DNA of 64,000 nucleotides, taken from NCBI GenBank assembly GCA_947649365.1, contig CANSRH010000002.1:1-64000 (forward strand), read 5' to 3'. Origin of the DNA: an uncultured Mycoplasmatota bacterium. GTDB taxonomy: Bacteria > Bacillota_I > Bacilli_A > RF39 > UBA660. Under the pieces are notes generated by a model, which did no database searches, had not been told where the DNA came from, and worked only from the letters and a program-made list of their open reading frames with translations. Positions 19,551 through 28,668 of this stretch are shown here, piece by piece; position 1 is the stretch's first letter; the number at the start of each line of letters is the position of its first letter. The position numbers and the translations under genes were made by a program.

Positions 19551-20602
19551 GTACCATAATCAAGACCTGCAAGACTTAAAATATATTCAATAAGAGTAGG
19601 CAAAACAAAAATTAAAACACCAATTACTAATCTTTTTACTAATTTATTTGCAGACTTTTTTACTTCTGCTTCATCTTGTGATGCCATAGCTTTTACAAAA
19701 TCAGCTATAGCAAAAGCTATAATCAAAATAGGAACTACAAATTTTATAAGTTTATAAGCTTCCATTAAAAATTGCCCAAAACCATTTTCAAATATACTAC
19801 AATCTACTTTGCCATTTCCAATAGAAATAGAAGTGTCTGTACTTGGCTTCTTTTTATCCCCTTCAACATTACTTTCTACACCTGAATGATTAGCATCTCC
19901 ATTGTCTCCCTTACCAGTAATAGTTATCCTAAATCCACCATTAGGTGCTCTACCTACATCAAAATAAATATATTTAGGACAAAGAAAACTAGTTCCCGTA
20001 GCTTCATTAGCTCCATAAAAATACGCTGCATTCGTCTCTAATTTACAATTTTCATATCCATTATATTCACAAGCAAAATTCGGTTTATAACCACTTCCAT
20101 TATTTGAACTCACAATAAAAGTATATAACTTTTCAGATTTATTTTTCGCTTGATAAACACATTGCGTAGAAGTTTTGCTCGTTAAAACCGCTTGGTTATT
20201 CTTGCTACTAGAGGATGAATCATCATTAGAAGTATCTCCACTCGAAGTAACCCATTCTCCACGTATTTCTAAACTGCATCTACTTGATGATGCTCCATGA
20301 ACATCCAAACATTTATCTCTTGAACTATAAATTTTTTTATCGATATCAAACGCAATATAGGGGCACGTTCCATGTCCATGAATAAAAATAGTATTATCTT
20401 TTGCAAATTTAAATCCTCCACTACCATTTGTTAAAATTTTATCAAATTCAGTAGAAGACTTTTCACTGGTTAAAAATATACTTTGATCGCCCCATTCTTC
20501 TGTCCATTGATAAGCACAAGCAGACAACGCAGAAACATTGTTATAAAGAAATAACAAAAAAAATAAACTTAAAACAAAAATGACACAACTATTTTTTTTC
20601 AT
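19535..20602 (-). CDS. Secreted Cys-containing domain fused to a VirB2-like two-TM module (copy A)
   Basis: Signal peptide; C-terminal VPILIIAFAIADFVKAMASQDEAEVKKSANKLVKRLVIGVLIFVLPT. Confidence 0.7.
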   Translation of the reverse strand: MKKNSCVIFVLSLFFLLFLYNNVSALSACAYQWTEEWGDQSIFLTSEKSSTEFDKILTNGSGGFKFAKDNTIFIHGHGTCPYIAFDIDKKIYSSRDKCLDVHGASSSRCSLEIRGEWVTSSGDTSNDDSSSSSKNNQAVLTSKTSTQCVYQAKNKSEKLYTFIVSSNNGSGYKPNFACEYNGYENCKLETNAAYFYGANEATGTSFLCPKYIYFDVGRAPNGGFRITITGKGDNGDANHSGVESNVEGDKKKPSTDTSISIGNGKVDCSIFENGFGQFLMEAYKLIKFVVPILIIAFAIADFVKAMASQDEAEVKKSANKLVKRLVIGVLIFVLPTLIEYILSLAGLDYGTCGIK

Positions 20603-20670
20603 AAAATCCCTTCTTTTTTGCTATTTTCTCAATCTATTATATCAATAAAATCACTTCATGACCAGTAAAA

Positions 20671-21804
20671 CTATCTTCCTCTTCCACAAAGCTTAGGTTC
20701 AAAAATACAAATACGACATTCATTATAAGACGTATTTCCATGACCAACCAATTGAAAAACAAAATTTACTACTGTTGGTACCAAAAAAATAACGATACCA
20801 ATAACAATACGAAGCACTAACATCTTTCCAGCTTTTGCAACCGAATCATCTTTAGAAGCAGCAATTGCTTTTCCAAAATCAATCGTTCCAAATATAATTA
20901 GTAAAAGAGGAACAATAATTTTTACTATAAATAAAAGACGTCCTACAAATTTTAAAGTATTTTGAATTTTTTCATCATTACATATTTCACTAAGTTCTCC
21001 ATCTTCATACATTGGATTTCTTGTTCCATCACTATTTGTACTTGAATCAGTTCCATTATCTATATCATAACAATCTAATTTTGCATTACCAGGGAATCGG
21101 CAATCTCCCTCACAATAATAATCAATATCATTTCTATTTTTACATAGATTATAATCATTTTTTGAAGAATTTTCAGAAGTTGCAAATTGATAATCTTGCG
21201 TTCTTCTATTATAATACAAATCATCACAATTAGCAGAAATATCTTTTTGAGTAACATTTTTATATTGCCCATTAGGAAAATAAATTCTATACCCATTATC
21301 ATTATCATATTGTGTAATAATTCTTCCTTCTCTACCAGAATAAACACAAGTCCACCAATCACCACTACACATACCTGCACAACTACTTTCGCTAGTATTT
21401 AACCCTACATAAACATAATCAGAATTATGTTTTTCAGGATTAGCATTAGTAAATCCTTGTATAGACTGCAAAGGACCGCCAGTAGGAGAAGGATCTCCAA
21501 AAATATAAAGTGGACAATCTGTTGTTCCATCCGCATTCATAAAATGCGAAGCTTTTAATCTAACATTCGTTGCACTTAAAAATGAAATTTCTGATGAAGA
21601 AATAATACTTCCTTCCGATTCCGAAGAATTTCGCATTATCTTTATATAATCTCCATTATAATAAGAACAATATAAGGAAATAGCATTTTTATCTAAATCA
21701 TCATCCTTAATAGGAACTCCATTTGTAGTTCCTTTTGCATACACGTTAGTTGAAAATGAAACTATAACTATAAAAAAGAAAAGTAAAATAATATTTTTTC
21801 TCAT
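20671..21804 (-). CDS. Secreted Cys-rich domain fused to a VirB2-like two-TM module (copy B)
   Basis: Signal peptide; VPLLLIIFGTIDFGKAIAASKDDSVAKAGKMLVLRIVIGIVIFLVPT. Confidence 0.7.
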   Translation of the reverse strand: MRKNIILLFFFIVIVSFSTNVYAKGTTNGVPIKDDDLDKNAISLYCSYYNGDYIKIMRNSSESEGSIISSSEISFLSATNVRLKASHFMNADGTTDCPLYIFGDPSPTGGPLQSIQGFTNANPEKHNSDYVYVGLNTSESSCAGMCSGDWWTCVYSGREGRIITQYDNDNGYRIYFPNGQYKNVTQKDISANCDDLYYNRRTQDYQFATSENSSKNDYNLCKNRNDIDYYCEGDCRFPGNAKLDCYDIDNGTDSSTNSDGTRNPMYEDGELSEICNDEKIQNTLKFVGRLLFIVKIIVPLLLIIFGTIDFGKAIAASKDDSVAKAGKMLVLRIVIGIVIFLVPTVVNFVFQLVGHGNTSYNECRICIFEPKLCGRGR

Positions 21805-21869
21805 TTAAATCTCCTCATTTACATCTATTATAGCAAGCATCCAAAAAAATAAAAAGTAAAAGTAACCAT

Positions 21870-23447
21870 CTAGCCTCTTCCTCGTATTTCTACTTGACCA
21901 TCTTCCACAATAATCGAAAGATTTTCAATATCCTTTGAAGAAATAACAACTTTCTTAGAATTTCGATTAATTTTCAAACGCAGTTTTTTCTTATCTTTTG
22001 ATTTTTTCTTCTTTTTCATTTTTAAAACTTTTTTATCATCACTTGCTGAAAGTAAAGTTTGATTCTTTTCTAAATTCTCTCGTTGCTCATTTATAAAAGA
22101 ATCACCTTGAATTTTATACAAATCAAAGAAAGATAGAATTTTAGAAATTATATGTGCTTTAGTGTCATCCGAAAATTCTTTAGATTGCATAAATTCTTCT
22201 GGTTCATAAGTACATAAATGCCAAAAATGTAACATTTTTTCTGAAACTTTTACAATTCCAGTTATAGCTGGAAAATGACGCCAAAACGCATCCACTTCTT
22301 GTCTATTTTTAGACTTTTTATTGTTATACATTCGTCTTAACTTATTTTTATAAACTTTTAACATTTGCTCAGCTTTATCATCTTTTTCTTCTTGATTTTG
22401 TAACTGACAAATTTTTTCATAGATATCTTCCATAGAATCTTCACTTTGAAAATCTGAAGTTTCTAATTTTTCATCAGCTCTAGCAATTGCCCCATTTATA
22501 TTTTTAAAATCACTAAACTGTTCTTTAAGCTGATGTTGCTCTTGAGATTCCTTCGTAGTTTCATCAACATTTTTCATAAATTTTATCGATAAATTTTTTT
22601 GCATAGCCATATATTTACGATAAAGTGGTTCATAATAGGAAGAAATTTGCTTTATTTTTCCTTGATATTGTACTTCAACAACACTTTCCCAATCAGAATT
22701 CATTTCCAAAGCTTCTATATTTCTAAGTAGACAATCCAAATATTTCATTTGACTTACTAATGTTAATCGATCAAAAAAATCAAAATCTAAAATAATATCA
22801 TTTTTATGACTTTCAATAGAAACAAGTTTATCTTTTTTTTCATACTTATTTTTTTTATTCAATAAATTTAAAAGAAAATCCATTTTATTTTCATATTTTC
22901 CTAATTTAACTTCTGCTTCTTCTTTTCTTAATTCCATACGTCCCATAGCCGTTTCATGTTTATTAACAGAAGCTAAATTCTTTTGATTCATTACTTTTGT
23001 TTCTAAAAACTCATATTGCCTAATTAAATCTGCATAATTTGCTATTCCATTATTTCCTTTAATCAATTCTCTTTCTAATTTTTTAAAAGAGAGGATTTGA
23101 ATAAAATCTTCCCACGATTTTTGAAACATCGCTTCATCCAAAGCATCATATTTTACATTATCTTTTTTGAAAAAATGTACATAACGTTCATATAAAATTT
23201 GCATATAATAATTAATATTTTGTACTACTTTTATTCCTTCATAATTGGATAAATACAACCGTTCCTTATCGCTTTGTGCCGAAGAACATACTGCAACATA
23301 AGCATTCAAAAATTTTTGATAATGTTCATATAAACCTTCAAACTCTAAAATATCTTTCGGCAAAATAGCAGATTTTATAATCTCATCTTCAAATTCACGA
23401 ATTTGATAATCTAATTCAGTTAAGTTTTTTAACAATAATTCTGGCAT
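21870..23447 (-). CDS. Large coiled-coil-rich protein without TM, inside the T4SS operon
   Basis: 525-aa ORF, charged, Lys-rich C-terminus; no recognised domain. Confidence 0.65.
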   Translation of the reverse strand: MPELLLKNLTELDYQIREFEDEIIKSAILPKDILEFEGLYEHYQKFLNAYVAVCSSAQSDKERLYLSNYEGIKVVQNINYYMQILYERYVHFFKKDNVKYDALDEAMFQKSWEDFIQILSFKKLERELIKGNNGIANYADLIRQYEFLETKVMNQKNLASVNKHETAMGRMELRKEEAEVKLGKYENKMDFLLNLLNKKNKYEKKDKLVSIESHKNDIILDFDFFDRLTLVSQMKYLDCLLRNIEALEMNSDWESVVEVQYQGKIKQISSYYEPLYRKYMAMQKNLSIKFMKNVDETTKESQEQHQLKEQFSDFKNINGAIARADEKLETSDFQSEDSMEDIYEKICQLQNQEEKDDKAEQMLKVYKNKLRRMYNNKKSKNRQEVDAFWRHFPAITGIVKVSEKMLHFWHLCTYEPEEFMQSKEFSDDTKAHIISKILSFFDLYKIQGDSFINEQRENLEKNQTLLSASDDKKVLKMKKKKKSKDKKKLRLKINRNSKKVVISSKDIENLSIIVEDGQVEIRGRG

Positions 23448-23470
23448 AACCCGTTCACCAACTTTACTTT

Positions 23471-24583
23471 CTACCTTATGACAAATGGATCATCTTTTGT
23501 TCCATTCCCACTTTTATACAAAACATCACTACTTAAAGTAACAACATATCTCCTATCATTCGAAGAGCTTGCATAATCAGATTCTATATACCCTTTTGCA
23601 TTTACTAAAAAAACACTAGCTGTATTTTTCATATTTGCTGTCATCGTCCACCATTTTACATTATAAGTAGCTAAATAATTATAATTTTGACATTCTTTAC
23701 TAGTAGTGGTCTGACATAAACCATCTAAACTTGCATTTAAATAATCAGAAACAGGAAGAAGCCCAATATATTGACTTTCAATTAATTCACTACACTCCAA
23801 ACTACCATTTTTTTCTACGCTAGACTGTAATCTTTTACCAACACATAAATCATAAGAAGCCAAATATTTTTCATATTTTTTAATATTAGAATCATAATAA
23901 TTTTTTATACCTGAAAATGCTCTACTTAATAAAAAATTATTTATTCCTCTCTGAGCATCTTGATCTGTATTGTATCGATTATCCCAAGAACCATAATTTT
24001 CAGCTTTTTCATCTGTTACAATTATATTTATATTTCCTTCCTGGTTTATTTTAACAATTCGCCAAACATGTCCAGCAAATTTAACATAATTTTTTGGATT
24101 TTGACCACGAAAAACAAGCTCATTATTCATTTCATAAAGTCCTTCTCCCACTTGAGAAATTTTATTATTTGTTTTAATTGTATCAACAAATTTTTCGGTT
24201 TTAAATCCTTTACAAGTCACATATGCTTGGTATTTATAATCATTATTTACATAATCAACAATGACATTTGCAGTACAAGAATTATCTTTCACTAATTTTT
24301 GAATATTTTTAATATATTTATTTTCTACCAAAGTATTCGCATCAACAACCATAGTAGGATTTGTAACACTAGGTAATAAATTTGAATTATCTTGTAAATA
24401 ACTATACGTTGCTTTTTCAAGTCTACTTTCTAATTCTTCATAGCTAATTCTAAATCCTACAATTTTTACTACCACAGCAATAGCAACAATAATTAAAAGC
24501 ATAACAAAAGCTACACTTCCAAAAAGAGTTACTTTTTGCTTATTGTTTTTAATATATTCTTTTATCTTATCCACTATTTTCAT
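23471..24583 (-). CDS. Single-TM protein with a C-terminal extracellular domain (FAGHVWRIVKIN type)
   Basis: N-terminal cytoplasmic Lys-rich segment + TM; KFAGHVWRIVKINQEGNINII..; GGTGA SD favours the Met at 24583. Confidence 0.65.
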   Translation of the reverse strand: MKIVDKIKEYIKNNKQKVTLFGSVAFVMLLIIVAIAVVVKIVGFRISYEELESRLEKATYSYLQDNSNLLPSVTNPTMVVDANTLVENKYIKNIQKLVKDNSCTANVIVDYVNNDYKYQAYVTCKGFKTEKFVDTIKTNNKISQVGEGLYEMNNELVFRGQNPKNYVKFAGHVWRIVKINQEGNINIIVTDEKAENYGSWDNRYNTDQDAQRGINNFLLSRAFSGIKNYYDSNIKKYEKYLASYDLCVGKRLQSSVEKNGSLECSELIESQYIGLLPVSDYLNASLDGLCQTTTSKECQNYNYLATYNVKWWTMTANMKNTASVFLVNAKGYIESDYASSSNDRRYVVTLSSDVLYKSGNGTKDDPFVIR

Positions 24584-24643
24584 CGAATCACCCATGCTTT
24601 CATAATAACATGCAGACAAAAAAAAAGCAATTCTTACAATTGC

Positions 24644-25066
24644 TTATCTACCATTATCATCGTCACTAGCACCGCCTGAACCAGTTCCACCTTTCCAAGC
24701 AGTATCAGCCAAGTTATCACATTCTGAATCACCAGGATTTGAAATACAAGTTCTACATACTTTAAAATCATCTTGAACAGCTTCTTCATTGAAATCAGAC
24801 ACAATTCCCATAACAAATGTAACAATTGTTGGTAATAGGAAAATAACCACAGCAGCAATCGCTCTTCTTATCAAAGAACTAGTCGCTTTCTTAATTTCAT
24901 CTTCTTTACTTGCTATAACAGCCTTTCCTAAATCAATAATTCCAAAAATAATTAATAAAATTGGAATAGCAACTTTAAAAACTAATAAAACATATCCTAC
25001 AATTTGCCAAATATTTGCAGTAGAAGTACAAAATCCTATTCCAGCCATTGTTAAAAACATATCCAT
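24644..25066 (-). CDS. VirB2-like two-TM pilin-type protein (copy C, minimal)
   Basis: IPILLIIFGIIDLGKAVIASKEDEIKKATSSLIRRAIAAVVIFLLPT; C-terminal CRTCISNPGDSEC. Confidence 0.75.
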   Translation of the reverse strand: MDMFLTMAGIGFCTSTANIWQIVGYVLLVFKVAIPILLIIFGIIDLGKAVIASKEDEIKKATSSLIRRAIAAVVIFLLPTIVTFVMGIVSDFNEEAVQDDFKVCRTCISNPGDSECDNLADTAWKGGTGSGGASDDDNGR

Positions 25067-25296
25067 AATATAAACCTCCTCGTTTCTTACACTATCATTT
25101 TACCTATTATTCCCAGCAATGTCAAGATTTACAATTAGATTTTACAATAAAGTGTTAAATTGTTAAATAAGTGAAGTTTTAAATACTTCTATCACTTTCT
25201 TGAATCAACAAAAAAAATTCTTTCTCCTCGAACTTAGCAAAAAATTCTTGAAGAAATGTAATATTTTCTGTATTTGTCATTATTTAAGTAACTTTT

Positions 25297-25324
25297 AAAA
25301 AAAACTTAAGTTTTCACTTAAGTT
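25297..25324 (-). terminator. Intrinsic terminator separating the Tad-like and T4SS-like modules
   Basis: On minus: AACTTAAG-TGAAAA-CTTAAGTTTTTTTT, overlapping the stop codon of the TadZ-like gene. Confidence 0.75.
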
Positions 25325-26318
25325 AAGATTTAAATATATTAAATAATTTATTATTTTTTTGTTCTTCCCCGAAACCTTCTTCAAAGCGAGAAAAACCAAG
25401 CTTTATTAAAAATTCTTCAATCACTTTATGATGATCCAACTTATCATCCAAATAAGGAATATTATAAAACACTTTACTCTTTGATTCATATTCAAAATCT
25501 TTAACATCTCTTTGATTCAATATACTTCGGTTCAGTACAATTTTCTTATCACGAAGTTTCTCAAAAGTTCGTTTATCTTTACGAATCAATTTATTCAATT
25601 TAATTAATCCTGGTTCAATCAAATAAATAACCTCTGTACAAGCACTAATACTTCCTCGATCATTTAAATCCACCAAAATAACTTCTGCTTCTTGATTGGT
25701 TGCTATAAAAGCTGGCAAATCCAAACTAGAAGTTGTTTTAAGTGACTTATCATTCAAATAAATAAAATCATGTTCATCCACTTCAACAGCAATTACATTG
25801 TACTTCTTGGCAAGTTGTTTCTTTAATAAATAAGTAAGCGTAGTAGAACCTGCATGATGAGTAACATTTTTTATTCCAATCACACGTAAATTCAGCTTAT
25901 TGTAATCTCCACCACCAGAATCTTCTGTTCCAACAACATTCAACTGATGATACTGAGCAACATCTTTATAAGTATTTGGATTATTAATTAAAAATTTGAT
26001 GGCATCAATATTTCTTGTAAAATTATAAATTCCCATCGAAATCAAACTTGATAAAAACTTAGCAGAGTTCACCACTTCAGAATCATCAAGTAACAAAATA
26101 ATATTACTCACATCCATACTTACAGACAAACTTTGTAACACAGCAATATCTTGATAATTTTTTAAAGCCGTAATATCCAAAATCATCTTATTATAATAAA
26201 AATTTGTAAACTGACTTACTAAATCTTCTACTTCAAATTCTCCACTAATACTTTTAATAATATCTACATCTAATGTCCCCAACAACGATTGATATTTATT
26301 TGACACTATAACATTCAC
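25323..26318 (-). CDS. TadZ/CpaE-like protein with degenerate MinD/ParA-type P-loop
   Basis: Receiver-like N-terminus; GIKNVTHHAGSTTLTYLL at the deviant Walker A position; EVILVDLND; next to Tad genes. Confidence 0.65.
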   Translation of the reverse strand: MNVIVSNKYQSLLGTLDVDIIKSISGEFEVEDLVSQFTNFYYNKMILDITALKNYQDIAVLQSLSVSMDVSNIILLLDDSEVVNSAKFLSSLISMGIYNFTRNIDAIKFLINNPNTYKDVAQYHQLNVVGTEDSGGGDYNKLNLRVIGIKNVTHHAGSTTLTYLLKKQLAKKYNVIAVEVDEHDFIYLNDKSLKTTSSLDLPAFIATNQEAEVILVDLNDRGSISACTEVIYLIEPGLIKLNKLIRKDKRTFEKLRDKKIVLNRSILNQRDVKDFEYESKSKVFYNIPYLDDKLDHHKVIEEFLIKLGFSRFEEGFGEEQKNNKLFNIFKS

Positions 26319-26321
26319 TTT

Positions 26322-26810
26322 TTATTCCTCCTTAGCAATTAAATGATCTGCAGGATGAACTACATCCCCAGTCGCCCCATTGACACCAAACGTAAATATA
26401 TCTCCTAAAACAGGTAAATTAAAATGAAAAAATATATTTACTTTATAATAAACCTTTCCTGCATTATTAGAAGAAGGGGCTTTAATTTTGCTTATACAAT
26501 AATAATACTTCTTTTTATCATTCGTAACAAGTTCAATGGTTGGACTATTTAAGTTAGAAACACCATAACTATCAAGAGCACAAGGCCGCATGACTGCATA
26601 CCCATTTCCCTTTAAATAATTATTCATAATAGCAATGCTTCCATCTGATTTGTCTGTAACCCCTTCTTGTTGTTCAATAATCGTCATCAATTGATTTCTT
26701 ACTTTAAATGCTTTGGTATAATTCAAAGACAAAGCAAGAAAAGCTACGAAAATGAGCATAAACACAATGACGAGTTGTGTAATCCAAGTTCCTCCAATCG
26801 CTTCTCTCAT
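26322..26810 (-). CDS. TadE-like minor pilin (paralog 1)
   Basis: MREAIGGTWITQLVIVFMLIFVAF N-terminal TM; small outer domain. Confidence 0.6.
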   Translation of the reverse strand: MREAIGGTWITQLVIVFMLIFVAFLALSLNYTKAFKVRNQLMTIIEQQEGVTDKSDGSIAIMNNYLKGNGYAVMRPCALDSYGVSNLNSPTIELVTNDKKKYYYCISKIKAPSSNNAGKVYYKVNIFFHFNLPVLGDIFTFGVNGATGDVVHPADHLIAKEE

Positions 26811-26813
26811 AAA

Positions 26814-27272
26814 TTACCCCCTACTCCTACTAATAATCTTTGTATCTCCTGATACCTTAAAATTAAAAACACTTCGGAAAATAGGTAAATCAAGTTGGTA
26901 AAATACAAGGACTCTGTAATAACTCATATCAGGCATATCCGATGACTCATGTATAGTTTTTTTTGCTATACAAAATGCTGAATTACGAGAATCTATATGT
27001 CCATCTCGATTATACCCCATATAACCATCAGGACATTTTCCTGTTGTTCGATAAGAAGTAGCTTTTAAATAGCCCACAATCTTTTGAATTGCTTCATCAG
27101 AATCAGGATTATTTAAAGAAACTCCTTCTTTTCTCTCAATTTCTTTAATAATTGTATCTTTTACCTGAAATGCTTTCGTATGGTTAATCGTCAAACACAT
27201 GTAACCTGTAAAAAGCAAAACGAAAAAAATGACAATTTGAAAAATCCAAGTACCACCTATCGCTTCTCTCAT
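26814..27272 (-). CDS. TadE-like minor pilin (paralog 2)
   Basis: MREAIGGTWIFQIVIFFVLLFTGY; paralogous to the neighbour. Confidence 0.6.
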   Translation of the reverse strand: MREAIGGTWIFQIVIFFVLLFTGYMCLTINHTKAFQVKDTIIKEIERKEGVSLNNPDSDEAIQKIVGYLKATSYRTTGKCPDGYMGYNRDGHIDSRNSAFCIAKKTIHESSDMPDMSYYRVLVFYQLDLPIFRSVFNFKVSGDTKIISRSRG

Positions 27273-27291
27273 ACTAGCACCACCTTAAAGG

Positions 27292-27531
27292 TTACCCTTT
27301 CCAAACGCACTGAAAATCAGTACCTTCCTGACGACCATTCTTATAATATTTACAAGTTACTTTTCCATCACGCAAAGTTCTTTTATCACAAATAGCATCA
27401 CTGCATTTATTCGTAGCAATGAATGTATTTTTTATATTTGGCCATAAAACAGCAAAGAAAAAGACCGATAGGATTGCTACCGCTAAAACAATAACGACTG
27501 TCATATTTAGTTCTCCTGTGGCCTCTTTCAT
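27292..27531 (-). CDS. Flp-like small pilin, Cys-containing (paralog 1)
   Basis: MKEATGELNMTVVIVLAVAILSVFFFAVLWPNIKN. Confidence 0.6.
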   Translation of the reverse strand: MKEATGELNMTVVIVLAVAILSVFFFAVLWPNIKNTFIATNKCSDAICDKRTLRDGKVTCKYYKNGRQEGTDFQCVWKG

Positions 27532-27550
27532 TCTTTTAACTCCTTTTTAA

Positions 27551-27814
27551 TTATTCAGATTGGGCACCATTCTTAAAAGTACAAGTTCCAGACCAAGTTT
27601 CATTACCTTTTTCATCATATGCAACGCATGATGAACACTTTGTAGCATCTCCACTTGTTGTACAATTCCCACATTGCGCAGTAGCACAATAAGTACTTGC
27701 CATAATACTACTTTTAATATTTGGCCATACAAACGCATAGAAGAATGCTGCAACAGCTGCAATAGCTACTACGGTAACGACCGTCATATTTAATTCTCCA
27801 GTTGCCTCTTTCAT
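27551..27814 (-). CDS. Flp-like small pilin, Cys-rich (paralog 2)
   Basis: MKEATGELNMTVVTVVAIAAVAAFFYAFVWPNIKS; CATAQCGNCTTS..CSSC. Confidence 0.6.
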   Translation of the reverse strand: MKEATGELNMTVVTVVAIAAVAAFFYAFVWPNIKSSIMASTYCATAQCGNCTTSGDATKCSSCVAYDEKGNETWSGTCTFKNGAQSE

Positions 27815-27877
27815 TAATAAATTCCTCCTCTATTTTCTATTTCTTATTATAACTTCTTTTAACAAATATATCAATAT

Positions 27878-28666
27878 TTATAATCCCATTAACATTAAAA
27901 CTGCGAATATTAACAATATCATAACTCCAAGACCTGTTGTAATTAACATACTCATGGTCTTTGATTCCATTTTTTCTAAACGTTCTTTATAACGAGTTTC
28001 ACGAGCTTTTTGTTGCAAATTCGAAATGGTTTTAGAAAATGCAAGCAATTGATCTTGTTTATGTTCTTGACGACCTAAACTCAAACGATATAGTAAACGC
28101 ATCATACGCATGGAATCTCTAACAGGATATTCTTTTGCAAAATTTACATAAGGGTCAATTTTATCATTACCAGCATTAATCTCATTAATTAACTCTTGCA
28201 AACCTTCTCTAAAAATTTCTGGAGCATCATTAATGGATTTACCTATCGCAACAGGAACCGTATAATGTTGAATCAAAATTTCCAAACTCTTCAAATAATG
28301 TGGTAACATCGAATTAATTTCATGCAAATGAGCCCTATAGTATTTCTTTATATTGAAATAATCCAACTTAAAAATCAAGTACCCACCTAAGAAACAAAAC
28401 AATAAAGTTACATAATTCAATTTTGAAATAAAACAGAAAACCAAAACAATAATTGTGATTAATCCATTTCGGATTCGTTTATTAAACAAAATATCACCAT
28501 TTACACCAGTTCCATATTTTGCTTTAACATAAAAATCCCAATCATCCTCTTTTAATTTTCTAAAATACACTTCATTGTCCGCAATAAAGCGATTTGCACT
28601 AATACGACCCGTATAATTCATAACGTAAAGGATAATAACTCCTATAATTAATATCTCTATAGCCAT
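27878..28666 (-). CDS. TadC-like T2SS-F family inner-membrane protein
   Basis: Three TM pattern, LPHYLKSLEILIQHYTVPVAIGKSINDAP..., position next to TadB/CpaF. Confidence 0.8.
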   Translation of the reverse strand: MAIEILIIGVIILYVMNYTGRISANRFIADNEVYFRKLKEDDWDFYVKAKYGTGVNGDILFNKRIRNGLITIIVLVFCFISKLNYVTLLFCFLGGYLIFKLDYFNIKKYYRAHLHEINSMLPHYLKSLEILIQHYTVPVAIGKSINDAPEIFREGLQELINEINAGNDKIDPYVNFAKEYPVRDSMRMMRLLYRLSLGRQEHKQDQLLAFSKTISNLQQKARETRYKERLEKMESKTMSMLITTGLGVMILLIFAVLMLMGL

Positions 28667-28668
28667 TA

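Noticed and set aside
24634-24858. 74-aa minus-strand ORF overlapping the VirB2-like copy C
   Set aside because: Alternate frame of a better supported gene.
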